Shown here piece after piece: positions 15,974-24,412 of a DNA stretch of 64,000 bases. A model generated the notes under the pieces. The model was not told where the DNA came from, ran no database searches, and saw only the letters and a program-made list of their open reading frames with translations. Position 1 is the stretch's first letter. The number at the start of each line of letters is the position of its first letter. Both the position numbers and the translations under genes were made by a program. This DNA comes from Paenibacillus sp. FSL R5-0345 (GTDB lineage: Bacteria > Bacillota > Bacilli > Paenibacillales > Paenibacillaceae): assembly GCF_000758585.1 (NCBI RefSeq), contig NZ_CP009281.1, positions 5,022,001-5,086,000 on the forward strand. The letters are read 5' to 3'.

Positions 15974-18900
15974 TTACGCTCCAATATGGATACCGATAGA
16001 TTTACCACCAACATCTACCGTTTCAAAAGCGTGTTCTCCGCCAAAATCAACCGTAGTCACAAGTACATTGTCTCGCAATACATTCTCAAATGCTGTAACT
16101 GCTGCTTTGAGCTCATCGTCTACATTCAGCGTGAGTGCGATCCGTTTCTCGATCGGCAGATCCAGACGTTTACGGTAGTCTTGAACCGCACGAATGATCT
16201 CACGAACCCAGCCTTCTTGTTCAAGCTCAGGCGTGATTTCAGTATTGAGCGCAACCGTAATTCCATATCCAGAAGCTGCGGCGAAACCTGCTTTGGCTTG
16301 TTTTTCAACGAGTAGCTCTTCGGAAGTGATTACGAGCTCTTCTCCCTCTGGCGTCGCAATCGTGATTGAGCCATCTTGTACCGCTTTGCGGGTAGAGTCA
16401 CTATCCAGAGCTTTCAGGAAGCCTTGCAGGAAGCCAACGTTTTTACCGTATTTTTTACCGGCAACCTTAAGATTCAGCTTAAGTGTGAAATCCACAAATC
16501 CGCTATCACTAGTCTCCAGCACGATGTTCTTGATGTTGATCTCTTCTTTGATGATCTCTTCATACTCAGACAAATGGAAGTCACGGTTCATCGAAACGAT
16601 CAGCTCAGACAGTGGTTGACGATTCTTAATGCCTGTTTCGTTACGCACGTTGCGCGCCAGCTCAACGATCTGTCTTGCACTTTCCATATCCTCTTCCAGC
16701 TCTTTATCGATCAAGCTCTCATCAGCAACCGGATAATCTGCTAAATGCACGCTTTCTCCGCCGCCAAGGTTCGTGAAGATATCTTCAGACAACATTGGTG
16801 TAAATGGAGCCATCAAAGAGGCTGTCGTCAAAAGCACATGGGTCAGTGTACGATAAGCATCAAGCTTATCTTCACCTAGACCACTCCCCCAGAAACGGTC
16901 ACGGGAACGACGGATATACCAGTTACTCAGCTCATCCACAAAGTTCTCAATTGCTTTGGACGTGTTTACGAAGTCATTTACCGCAAGTCCTTTATCTACC
17001 AAAAGAATCAAGCTGTTCAGACGGGATAGAATCCAGCGGTCCAGCTTATGTTCGGATACTTTAAAAGGATGATCGGCTGGATCGTAACCATCGATGCCTG
17101 CATAAAGCGTCAAGAACGCATGTGTATTCACCAGTGTATCTACAACTTTAGATTTGGTTTCCCCTACAAGACCACGAGAGAACCGTTTGTTGTTCCACGG
17201 TGCACTGTCAGACAGAATTGCCCAACGGAAAGCATCCGTTCCGTATTCATTCATGATTTCCCAAGGATCAATAACATTGCCTTTGGATTTGGACATTTTT
17301 TGACCGTTCTCGTCGAGGATATGGCCTGTAGCGATTACCGCTTTATATGGTGCTTTACCTTTAAACAAGGTAGATACTGCTAGCAAGCTATAGAACCATC
17401 CACGGGTCTGGTCGATCCCTTCACAGATCATATCCGCTGGATACTGATCATTCAGCTTATCTTCGTTCTCAAATGGATAGTGGCTTTGGGCAAAAGGCAT
17501 TGAACCACTGTCAAACCAAACGTCGATAACTTCCGGTGTGCGAACCATCTCTGCACCTTCACTGAAAGGACTACGTAGCTTGATCTTATCTACAAAAGGC
17601 TTATGCAGCTCGATATCCTCAGGCACATCGCCGATTGCCATGGCTCTCAGTTCTTCAATGCTGTGTGGAGCGAACTCTTTGCCCGTTTCTTGACATACCC
17701 AAACATTAAGCGGTGTACCCCAGTAACGATTACGGCTGATATTCCAGTCCACCAGTTCATCCAAGAACTTACCAAAACGGCCTTCGCGTACATGCTCAGG
17801 GTACCAACTTACGCTGTTGTTGTTAGCAATGAGCTGATCCTTGATCGCTGTAGTGTTGATGAACCAGCTGTCTGTTGCGTAATACAAGAGCGGTGTATCA
17901 CAACGCCAGCAGAACGGATAGCTATGCTCGTATTTTTCTTTACCGTAAAGTAATCCTTTTTCAGACAAAGCTTTAACGATATCCAAATCGCAATCTTTTA
18001 CGAAGCGTCCGGCAAAATCAGACACTACATCGGTATACTTACCGGAATTATCAACCACGTTTACGAAGCTGATACCGTTCTCGCGGCAAGTCTTGTAGTC
18101 ATCTTCACCATGCGCTGGTGCCATGTGTACGATCCCTGTACCGCTGGAATCTGTAACGAAGGAAGCACCTACGATGACATTGCTTTTCTCTGCTTTGATG
18201 TATCCGAAAGGAGGAGCGTAAGTTTTGCCGATGAACTCGGAACCTTTATGTGTCGAAAGGACGGTGTGCTCGCCTTTCATTACTTCTTCCACCAAATTCT
18301 TAGCAACGATGTACACACCATCTTCTTGTTGTACACGTACATAATCCATGTCAGGGTTCATGGCTAAAGCCATGTGCGCTGGCAATGTCCAAGGTGTAGT
18401 CGTCCAAGCTAGTACGTAGTCTCCACTGTCATCCAGTTTGAACTTTGCAGTCGCACTAAGATCCTTGACGGTTTTGTAGCCTTGAGCTACTTCGTGGGAG
18501 CTTAGGGTAGTCTGGCAGCTTGGGCAGTAAGGGCTAACGCGGTGTCCGCGATAGAGCAACCCTTTGTCATGAACCGTAGCCAAGATGTTCCACACGCTTT
18601 CGATATATGTGTTATCCAAGGTTACGTAAGGATTATCTAAATCCGTCCAGTATCCGATACCCTCTGTAAACTCGCGCCATTGCTTCTCGTAGCCGAAGAC
18701 GCTGTCTTTACATTCCTGAATGAATTTCTCTACACCATATTCTTCGATCTCTTGTTTACCGGAGATCCCAAGCTTCTTCTGCACGCCTAGCTCTACTGGA
18801 AGACCATGTGTATCCCAGCCCGCTTTACGTACCACACGATAGCCTTTCATCGTTTGGTAACGACCGATGAAATCCTTGATTACACGGCCCAGCACGTGCC

Positions 18901-19066
18901 CGATATGCGGTGCACCGTTCGCTGTAGGAGGACCTTCGTAAAATACATAGTTCGGACGTCCTTCACGGTTCTCCATGGATTTGCGGAACGTATTTTCGTC
19001 GCTCCATTTCTTCAGTATGCGGACATCTCTTGCCCGCGCTTTTTCTCTGACATCTACTTTTTGCAT
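15974..19066 (-). CDS. ileS: Isoleucyl-tRNA synthetase, long IleS2-like form
   Basis: Charges tRNA-Ile. Class I signatures are present: GAPHIGHVLG (HIGH) near residue 55 and KMSKSKGN near 600, with the CP1 editing domain between. At 1030 residues it exceeds the Bacillus subtilis type. The active-site sequence YEGPPTANGAPHIGH and the absence of a C-terminal Cys cluster resemble the eukaryote-like IleS2 class, known for low mupirocin sensitivity. I start at the ATG at 19066 (MQKVDVREKARARDV). The frame runs on to 19285, but that extension is GC-rich leader sequence unlike any synthetase N-terminus. It is controlled by a T-box leader. Confidence 0.95.
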   Translation of the reverse strand: MQKVDVREKARARDVRILKKWSDENTFRKSMENREGRPNYVFYEGPPTANGAPHIGHVLGRVIKDFIGRYQTMKGYRVVRKAGWDTHGLPVELGVQKKLGISGKQEIEEYGVEKFIQECKDSVFGYEKQWREFTEGIGYWTDLDNPYVTLDNTYIESVWNILATVHDKGLLYRGHRVSPYCPSCQTTLSSHEVAQGYKTVKDLSATAKFKLDDSGDYVLAWTTTPWTLPAHMALAMNPDMDYVRVQQEDGVYIVAKNLVEEVMKGEHTVLSTHKGSEFIGKTYAPPFGYIKAEKSNVIVGASFVTDSSGTGIVHMAPAHGEDDYKTCRENGISFVNVVDNSGKYTDVVSDFAGRFVKDCDLDIVKALSEKGLLYGKEKYEHSYPFCWRCDTPLLYYATDSWFINTTAIKDQLIANNNSVSWYPEHVREGRFGKFLDELVDWNISRNRYWGTPLNVWVCQETGKEFAPHSIEELRAMAIGDVPEDIELHKPFVDKIKLRSPFSEGAEMVRTPEVIDVWFDSGSMPFAQSHYPFENEDKLNDQYPADMICEGIDQTRGWFYSLLAVSTLFKGKAPYKAVIATGHILDENGQKMSKSKGNVIDPWEIMNEYGTDAFRWAILSDSAPWNNKRFSRGLVGETKSKVVDTLVNTHAFLTLYAGIDGYDPADHPFKVSEHKLDRWILSRLNSLILLVDKGLAVNDFVNTSKAIENFVDELSNWYIRRSRDRFWGSGLGEDKLDAYRTLTHVLLTTASLMAPFTPMLSEDIFTNLGGGESVHLADYPVADESLIDKELEEDMESARQIVELARNVRNETGIKNRQPLSELIVSMNRDFHLSEYEEIIKEEINIKNIVLETSDSGFVDFTLKLNLKVAGKKYGKNVGFLQGFLKALDSDSTRKAVQDGSITIATPEGEELVITSEELLVEKQAKAGFAAASGYGITVALNTEITPELEQEGWVREIIRAVQDYRKRLDLPIEKRIALTLNVDDELKAAVTAFENVLRDNVLVTTVDFGGEHAFETVDVGGKSIGIHIGA

Positions 19067-19094
19067 GTGATGGTCAATCCTTTCATGATTTAGT

Positions 19095-19410
19095 CTCTGA
19101 GCGACCTTGCACAGCTGGTCGCACGTGCTTTTGTTCTTGGCACCCGAGCCGCGATCCCGCAGGGCAGCAGGGGCTCGGGGGGCCAATTCGCGATCTTGCG
19201 CAGCTGGTCGCTCACCGCTTTTGCCGTGAAGGCCCCGCAGGCGAACCCGCCAGGGGAGCCTAAGAAGGGCCGCTCCTTCAGCCACATGAGTCCGTTCGCT
19301 TCCACCACCGTACCCATTTGCACGAGGCTTTACTTTGCGGGTGTCCAGAGGGCGGCAGCCCTTGGGGTCCCCCTTAGCAAGGGGGATTTAGGGGGATGGC
19401 CCGCCCCGGA
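19095..19410. repeat. GC-rich inserted segment between T-box terminator and ileS
   Basis: Base composition changes abruptly to very GC-rich in this stretch, unlike the surrounding genes. It contains two direct copies of a sequence of about 32 bases (19101-19132 and 19190-19222, both with CAGCTGGTCGC) and a hairpin-forming CCCCCTTAGCAAGGGGG near 19363-19379. Open frames cross it on both strands, but none has a ribosome site or a recognisable protein. I read it as an intergenic repeat element inserted in the ileS leader. Confidence 0.6.
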
Positions 19411-19457
19411 ACAACAAAATAAGCGTCATCCCACCCCCAAAGGGGCGAGACGACGCT
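19411..19457 (-). terminator. T-box terminator of ileS
   Basis: On the minus strand AGCGTCGTCTCGCCCC pairs with GGGGGTGGGATGACGCT, followed by TATTTTGTTGTT. It overlaps the 3' edge of the T-box sequence, as expected for the alternative antiterminator fold. Confidence 0.9.
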
Positions 19458-19715
19458 CGCGATACCACCCTAATTCTGCGCATGAGCACATCCTTAAGGG
19501 GAGTGTATTCAGCACAATCTCAGTCCCGCGCGTAAATCTCATGCACAGGTCCGGTGTAACGTCCGGCAGACGGCTAAGCTTACGCACGATCAACGCTTCA
19601 GCTTAACTTCTAGGGGAAGATCTTCCGGCAGGGTTCGAACAATCGGCTCTCAGCAATCGCCGACTCTCTGGAGAACGTTACCTTGTCGTACTTGTCCCGT
19701 CATCGAATACATATA
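19411..19715 (-). promoter_or_regulatory. T-box leader RNA controlling ileS
   Basis: The conserved T-box sequence AGGGTGGTATCGCGAG is on the minus strand at 19471-19456, directly before the terminator. Upstream (toward 19715) are AGAG-containing stem I sequences typical of T-box RNAs. Uncharged tRNA-Ile would stabilise the antiterminator and allow ileS expression. I could not place the Ile specifier codon with certainty. The leader is unusual in that about 345 bases lie between terminator and start codon. Confidence 0.92.
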
Positions 19716-19737
19716 AACATTATACAGATATGTTCTA

Positions 19738-19766
19738 TTTATAGACTTTTTGAGTCTAAATGTCAA
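19738..19766 (-). promoter_or_regulatory. Sigma-A-type promoter of ileS
   Basis: On the minus strand TTGACA (19766-19761) and TATAAA (19743-19738) are 17 bases apart, just upstream of the T-box leader. Confidence 0.8.
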
Positions 19767-19842
19767 CAACCGCTTGCCAAATCTGCAAATAGGAGCATAC
19801 CTGCGATGGCGGAAGATCCTTTATTATGATCGATTTTAACGG

Positions 19843-19876
19843 AAAATAAAAATAGAGGGAATAGCTCCCTCTATTT
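19843..19876 (-). terminator. Terminator after divIVA
   Basis: AAATAGAGGGA pairs perfectly with TCCCTCTATTT around a 5-base loop on the minus strand, followed by TTATTTT. It closes the ylm-divIVA operon ahead of the ileS promoter. Confidence 0.88.
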
Positions 19877-19952
19877 AGCCAATTCTGGTTTGAAATTATA
19901 AAAGTCCAAAATCCTTCCTACTCACAAACCAAATCAGCATTCATCACAATGA

Positions 19953-20465
19953 TTAGATACGATGTAGAACATCATCCTTAAAAGTTACGTTCTCGCTCGC
20001 CTCACGACTCTCCAAGGCATTCCAGTCATCCTGTGACAACAGCTCCAGCTGAGCTTCCACCAATGTCCGGAAACGAGTACGATAGATTGAAGCTTGCTTG
20101 CGCAACTCTTCAGTCTCAATAGCAACTTTACGGGATTTGGATAACGCTTCGTTAATAATCCGATCTGCGTTCTTTTCCGCTTCCTTGATAATAAGCTGCG
20201 ATTCCTTCTTGGAGTTGTTCTTCACATCATCTGCCGCTTCCTGAGCGACTAAGATCGTCTTCGATAAACTCTCTTCAATGTTTACAAAATGATCCAAACG
20301 CTCTTGAATGGACAAAAGCTGATTCTGCAGCTCTTTGTTCTCACGGATAACACTTTCGTAATCTTTAATTACTTGATCCAGAAATTCGTTGACCTCGTCC
20401 TCATCATAACCGCGAAGTCTCCGAGAGAACTCCTTGTTATGTATATCGAGCGGTGTTAATGGCAT
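19953..20465 (-). CDS. divIVA: Cell-division initiation protein DivIVA
   Basis: Scaffold that senses negative membrane curvature and recruits division or polar proteins. The N-terminal lipid-binding domain (MPLTPLDIHNKEFSRRLRGYDEDEVNEFLD) matches the family, and residues from about 35 to 140 are heptad-rich coiled coil. The ATG at 20465 has AGGAGG eight bases upstream; a GTG nine bases further up lacks proper spacing. 170 residues is normal. It is last of the ylm group, as in Bacillus subtilis, and has a leader of about 220 bases. Confidence 0.95.
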   Translation of the reverse strand: MPLTPLDIHNKEFSRRLRGYDEDEVNEFLDQVIKDYESVIRENKELQNQLLSIQERLDHFVNIEESLSKTILVAQEAADDVKNNSKKESQLIIKEAEKNADRIINEALSKSRKVAIETEELRKQASIYRTRFRTLVEAQLELLSQDDWNALESREASENVTFKDDVLHRI

Positions 20466-20647
20466 GCTGTGCACCTCCTAGAAATTTCGGACCTTCTAAG
20501 TCTCTGAACCATACCTGTGCAGCAGACAAAGAAGAAAGACTGTACTTCAAGTAAAGGCAGAGGATATATATCGACGATCCAACTGCCATTCATGGTTCGC
20601 CTCTTCTATAAAATATCGGCGTCCTGCTTTAAAAATGTTTGATTCCC

Positions 20648-20668
20648 TCGAAATAATCAATTTCGACA
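20648..20668 (-). promoter_or_regulatory. Inverted repeat with a Spo0A-box-like sequence upstream of divIVA
   Basis: TCGAAAT and ATTTCGA form perfect arms around five bases; on the minus strand one side reads TTGTCGAA, a match to the 0A-box core TGTCGAA. A single heptamer is weak evidence, and the element may instead be a leader hairpin. Confidence 0.3.
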
Positions 20669-20694
20669 AGTAAAGCCGGATTCCTGCAAGGGAT

Positions 20695-21477
20695 TCACAC
20701 AAATTTACCAACCTGAACACGGTATCGGCCCTTTTTCGTCAAACTACCGACTTCTAAAACCTTGAAACGACCGAATCCTTGAATAGATACCATGTCACCA
20801 TCTTTAAGTCCGCAGGAAGGGTCTTCCTCCACTTTCCAATTTACCCGAACGCGTCCAGCCTTGATGGGAGCAAGAATTTTGCTGCGGCTAAGCCGTGTTA
20901 CATCTGCGGCAATGCCATCCAATCGTAGGGACGCTACAGTCAAATCCATCATTTCCAGCTTCACCTCACTATTACGCAAGGAAGAAAGTGGCAATACCTC
21001 CGTACTCACCTGTATCCGGTGTACTCCGGTTAAATTCATAGCTAAATAATCCGCAATATCTGCAGCTACCACCACATGACAGCCATCATCCAGAACATGA
21101 ATGTCCCCGATTTTACCGCGTTTTACTCCGAGTCCTAGAATAGCACCCATGTAGTCCCCATGCTCAAGCGCCAGAAACTTCTGTTCACCAGAGGTTATCG
21201 CAAGAACCTTCAGCTCCATATCCTCTTGATCCAAATCACGATAATCGGGAGCAACGAGCGCTCGCTTTCGTTCTGCCTCTGCATGCCCCCCCTCCCATGT
21301 GACAATTACATCAGGATGGCGGTTGACGAGACTTTGCAGAATAAAGCCTTGGCGCGGGTCTAGAAATTCGGTCAGTTTCGTCTCATGATATTCTCCGGCA
21401 TGGGTAACCCATTCCCAAGCCTTGTCCACAAATTGTCTTTCATCGGGATGAAAATGCCCGTAAACTTCCGTCTTCAT
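20695..21477 (-). CDS. ylmH: S4-domain RNA-binding protein YlmH
   Basis: RNA-binding protein of the YlmH family, linked to ribosome rescue and cell division in Firmicutes. The S4 domain covers about residues 180-245 (RLDGIAADVTRLSRSKILAPIKAGRVRVNWK), preceded by an N-terminal domain beginning with FHPDERQFVDKAWEWV. The ATG at 21477 is preferred over the adjacent GTG at 21480. It lies six bases downstream of ylmG, in the conserved sepF-ylmG-ylmH-divIVA order. Confidence 0.92.
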   Translation of the reverse strand: MKTEVYGHFHPDERQFVDKAWEWVTHAGEYHETKLTEFLDPRQGFILQSLVNRHPDVIVTWEGGHAEAERKRALVAPDYRDLDQEDMELKVLAITSGEQKFLALEHGDYMGAILGLGVKRGKIGDIHVLDDGCHVVVAADIADYLAMNLTGVHRIQVSTEVLPLSSLRNSEVKLEMMDLTVASLRLDGIAADVTRLSRSKILAPIKAGRVRVNWKVEEDPSCGLKDGDMVSIQGFGRFKVLEVGSLTKKGRYRVQVGKFV

Positions 21478-21486
21478 CACTTCTGC

Positions 21487-21753
21487 CTAAAAAATTAAGT
21501 GCAAAATGGATTTGAGTCCACCTGCCGCAAATTCCAAGACGAGTAGTGCAATGATCGGGGAAATATCAAGCGTACCGAAGAGTGGCGGAATAAACCGACG
21601 AAATGGTGTTAAATACGGTTCAACAAGCTTGCTTAGCAGTTCACCAATAAAATTATCACGAACGTTTGGCAACCACGACATCAGTACATAGAAAATAATC
21701 ATGTAAAAATAAATATTGAAAAGCATATCAATAATGGAATCAATTTGGAGCAA
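21487..21753 (-). CDS. ylmG: YggT/YlmG-family membrane protein
   Basis: Small membrane protein with two hydrophobic segments (MLFNIYFYMIIFYVLMSWLP and SPIIALLVLEFAAGGLKSIL) flanking the conserved cytoplasmic loop PYLTPFRRFIPP. Homologues influence cell shape, division or chloroplast nucleoid distribution; the molecular role is unsettled. It starts with TTG at 21753, supported by GAGGTG eight bases upstream. Seven bases separate it from sepF. Confidence 0.9.
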   Translation of the reverse strand: MLQIDSIIDMLFNIYFYMIIFYVLMSWLPNVRDNFIGELLSKLVEPYLTPFRRFIPPLFGTLDISPIIALLVLEFAAGGLKSILHLIF

Positions 21754-21760
21754 AGCTCAT

Positions 21761-22201
21761 TCACCTCATTCTGTTATATTCTGGATCGTCACCGAGGATT
21801 TCCGTGATAGCACCTTGAATTTCAACGGTATCTGGCGTGCACATAAATATATTGCCCCCAATTTTAGAGATTCCTCCCCCAAGGGCATAAACAGTTCCAC
21901 TTAAAAAGTCAATAATTCTCATCGCTTGATCATTGCGAACACGCTGAAGATTGATCACTACCGTCCGGTGAGAACGGAGATGGTCCGCAATTTCCTGAGC
22001 CTCATCGTACGAACGTGGCTCATAAAGTACAACTTTTACATTCTTCTGCGAATGGATACTGACAACGTTGCCCCTTTGATTTTTGCGGGTTTCGACAGGG
22101 GCTGGCTCATACTCATCCTCTTCGTGGATTTGCTCCCGCTCCACAACTTCTTCTTCCTCCTGCAAGCCCAAAAAACTCATAAATCGGTTCATAACGCTCA
22201 T
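21761..22201 (-). CDS. sepF: Cell-division protein SepF
   Basis: Binds FtsZ filaments and the membrane and helps assemble the septum. It has the N-terminal amphipathic membrane anchor (MSVMNRFMSFLGL), an acidic linker, and the C-terminal DUF552 domain (KVVLYEPRSYDEAQEIADHL...GGGISKIGGNIFMCTP). The ATG at 22201 has AGGAGG seven bases upstream; an adjacent GTG is passed over. It is co-transcribed with ylmE and ylmG and can be read together with ftsA and ftsZ in the same region. Confidence 0.96.
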   Translation of the reverse strand: MSVMNRFMSFLGLQEEEEVVEREQIHEEDEYEPAPVETRKNQRGNVVSIHSQKNVKVVLYEPRSYDEAQEIADHLRSHRTVVINLQRVRNDQAMRIIDFLSGTVYALGGGISKIGGNIFMCTPDTVEIQGAITEILGDDPEYNRMR

Positions 22202-22212
22202 CACGATCCCTC

Positions 22213-22899
22213 CTAATGGCCTACTAACACCGTACCCAGGCGTACCCAGGTAGCTCCTTCCTGTATCGCTACCTCAAAATCATTCGACATTCCCATCGAT
22301 AGCTCCGTAATCGGCTCAGGTGTCAAAGCAAGTTGATTGAGCTCATCGCGCAGCTCACGAAGTCCGCGAAATACAGGACGGGTAAGCTCCGGATCACCTT
22401 CTAAAGGCGCCATTGTCATTAGTCCAATTACTTTTACACGGTCGAGACTAGCAATTTCACGTAAAAATCCAGGTACTGCCTCAGGCGACAGACCAAATTT
22501 CGTATCTTCTCCAGAGATGTTCACTTGAAGAAAGACATTCACTTCTTGATCTGCGGCAATCGCCTTTTTGTGTAATTCTTGTGCCAGGGATATCCGGTCC
22601 AAAGAGTGTATATATTGAAACTTGCCAATAACGTCTTTAACCTTATTGGTTTGCAAATGCCCGATAAAATGCCATGTCCCTTGCTCCCCTAAAACCTTCC
22701 ATTTGTGCTCAGCATCCTGCCAGCGACTCTCGGCAATATGCTCAAGGCCTGCCTCCAATACGGAGGACACCATTTCCAGAGAAACATATTTCGTCACCGC
22801 AATTACCTTGACGTCATTTCGATCCCGGCCGCTTGCCGCGCAGGCACGTGCTACACGTTCCTCTACCTCAGCAATTCTCTCCTGCAGTGTTAAAGCCAA
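22213..22899 (-). CDS. ylmE: YggS-family PLP homeostasis protein (YlmE)
   Basis: PLP-binding single TIM-barrel protein that buffers pyridoxal phosphate; no catalytic activity is firmly assigned to the family. The PLP lysine is K37 in VKVIAVTKYVS, followed by HFIGHLQTNKVK near residue 80 and the phosphate-binding end SMGMSNDFEVAIQEGATWVRLGT. It starts with TTG at 22899, with AAGGAG nine bases upstream. 228 residues is the normal length. Confidence 0.94.
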   Translation of the reverse strand: MALTLQERIAEVEERVARACAASGRDRNDVKVIAVTKYVSLEMVSSVLEAGLEHIAESRWQDAEHKWKVLGEQGTWHFIGHLQTNKVKDVIGKFQYIHSLDRISLAQELHKKAIAADQEVNVFLQVNISGEDTKFGLSPEAVPGFLREIASLDRVKVIGLMTMAPLEGDPELTRPVFRGLRELRDELNQLALTPEPITELSMGMSNDFEVAIQEGATWVRLGTVLVGH

Positions 22900-22902
22900 C
22901 TT

Positions 22903-23760
22903 TCAACTCTCCTTTATTCCGATCCAGCTCGTCATCCTACCTGTAACCCCATTTTCTTTACGATAAGAAAAGAACAAATCCTGATTACAGCTTGTACACC
23001 AAGATGTACATTCGATATGAGTCGGCAAGATTCCTGCTTTAATCATAATGCGTCGATTCATTTCTTTCAAGTTTAGCATGTATTTGTTCTTATCTGTGTC
23101 AGATGTTCTGTATAGCCCCACAGTGTCAGTTGTTTCTGTCAGCTTGCTCAGCTCATCCTCCAATTGACGAACATGCTCCATCACATAATCATCCACCTCA
23201 TAACAGCAGTCGCCAATGGACGGTCCGATCGCTGCGATAATGTCCTGTAGATGGCTTCCGTAAATGTTCTCCATTTTACTCACCATGGCGGCTGCAATCT
23301 GGGCCACAGTTCCCTTCCAACCGGCATGCGCAAGACCGACGACTTGATTCACTGGATCATAAAAGTAAAGAGGCACACAATCCGCATAAAAAGAAGTCAG
23401 CAAAACTCCCGGTACATCCGTAAGTAAACCATCCGTTGCCTGAAATGCCGAGGCTCTATCCTTTTGCCCACGACCACGATCAGCTTCCCTTACCACTGCT
23501 ATTTCTGCTCCATGGGTTTGTTCTCCACAGGTCCAAGCTTCCGGCTTGAAATCAAGCGCTTCAGCAAGTGCCCTACGATTCTTTAAAACATCATCTGGAG
23601 CATCCCCAACATGAAATGCACAATTCAGGCTGTCATAAGGCTCTTTGCTAGCCCCTCCCTGTCTACCGGTAAAACCTGCTGTAATTTCTTTATGCTTCAC
23701 ACGCCAAGGCTCCAGATGGAGCAGCATAAGTGTTTCCTTTCCCTGCACAAACGGTTCCAT
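22903..23760 (-). CDS. pgeF: Laccase-domain protein, peptidoglycan editing factor type (YlmD/PgeF)
   Basis: Family once called multicopper polyphenol oxidase; Escherichia coli YfiH edits peptidoglycan precursors, while other members show purine-nucleoside chemistry. The zinc or copper triad is present: H83 (CGEQTHGAEI), C128 (YADCVPLYF) and H145 (LAHAGWKG). 285 residues is typical. GGAGG precedes the ATG, and TTGTGG-16-TACACT just upstream may be a promoter. It overlaps functionally with division genes only by position. Confidence 0.9.
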   Translation of the reverse strand: MEPFVQGKETLMLLHLEPWRVKHKEITAGFTGRQGGASKEPYDSLNCAFHVGDAPDDVLKNRRALAEALDFKPEAWTCGEQTHGAEIAVVREADRGRGQKDRASAFQATDGLLTDVPGVLLTSFYADCVPLYFYDPVNQVVGLAHAGWKGTVAQIAAAMVSKMENIYGSHLQDIIAAIGPSIGDCCYEVDDYVMEHVRQLEDELSKLTETTDTVGLYRTSDTDKNKYMLNLKEMNRRIMIKAGILPTHIECTSWCTSCNQDLFFSYRKENGVTGRMTSWIGIKES

Positions 23761-23874
23761 TTCCTCACCTCCGCCTTAGTGTACCACATGTAAATACCCC
23801 CACAAAATGCCGATTAAGCTAGAAAGCTCAATTTATTAACTTTTTAAGCTATGTCATTTCGAATCTTTTTATAA

Positions 23875-23907
23875 AAAAACAAAAAACGCACCTAATTAAT
23901 AAGTGCG
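23875..23907 (-). terminator. Terminator overlapping the end of ylmC
   Basis: On the minus strand CGCACTTA pairs with TAGGTGCG around a short loop, followed by TTTTTTG. The ylmC stop codon lies inside the hairpin loop, so the terminator overlaps the coding end. Confidence 0.8.
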
Positions 23908-24249
23908 CCGTTCGCTTCGGTCCCCTCGTTCCCCTCGTTCCAGATACATCGTCTCCCGCTCGTCCTGCCCTTGAGGCATTCTTGATTCCTCAATCTTCAC
24001 AAGCACTACATCAGACCCGATTTTGACAATATTTCGCCATGGAATAATCAGATCTGTTCCACCTCCGAACAATCCCATAAACCGAGTGTATCCGGGAATT
24101 ACGATGGCATCAATAACACCTCGGCGTAAATCAAGCTCCAAGTCGCTGATTTGGCCCAGCCGCTTACCGTCCACAATGTTAATAACGTCCTTAGTCTGAA
24201 AATCAGAGATTTTCATTTTTTTAGCTGATCCTACATAATCCTCGTTCAT
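23896..24249 (-). CDS. ylmC: YlmC/YmxH-family PRC-barrel protein
   Basis: Small protein of the YlmC/YmxH sporulation-associated family with a PRC-barrel fold: MKISDFQTKDVINIVDGKRLGQISDLELD, then PWRNIVKIGSDVVLVKIEES. No enzymatic role is known. The ATG at 24249 has a GGGGTGG just upstream; an inner ATG at 24216 corresponds to the start of Bacillus homologues, so the first 11 residues may be extra. The tail after residue 90 is rich in Arg and Glu (ERGERGDRSERRTY). It follows sigG, as in Bacillus subtilis, though ylmA is missing. Confidence 0.87.
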   Translation of the reverse strand: MNEDYVGSAKKMKISDFQTKDVINIVDGKRLGQISDLELDLRRGVIDAIVIPGYTRFMGLFGGGTDLIIPWRNIVKIGSDVVLVKIEESRMPQGQDERETMYLERGERGDRSERRTY

Positions 24250-24348
24250 TTCACCACCCCTGTACAATCAGACCTACAGTCCAATATATGTTATGAAAGC
24301 TTGGCCACATGCATGAAAAATCCCCACAAGTATATACTTCCTGAAACC

Positions 24349-24400
24349 ATAAAAAGAGGAGATCACCTAGAATCCTTAAACGGATTCTAGATATCTCCTC
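24349..24400 (-). terminator. Terminator after sigG
   Basis: A long hairpin on the minus strand, GAGGAGAT and CTAGAATCC pairing with GGATTCTAG and ATCTCCTC around a 6-base loop, is followed by TTTTTAT. It isolates sigG from ylmC. Confidence 0.92.
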
Positions 24401-24412
24401 ATTTCAGACGAT

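Noticed and set aside
19067..19323. Possible N-terminal extension of ileS and a separate 77-codon minus-strand frame (19090-19323)
   Set aside because: Both are translations of the GC-rich leader segment; the synthetase homology starts at 19066 and no ribosome site supports the upstream starts.
19196..19606. 136-codon plus-strand frame
   Set aside because: Antisense to the T-box leader and terminator of ileS, which are certain RNA elements; composition effect of GC-rich DNA.
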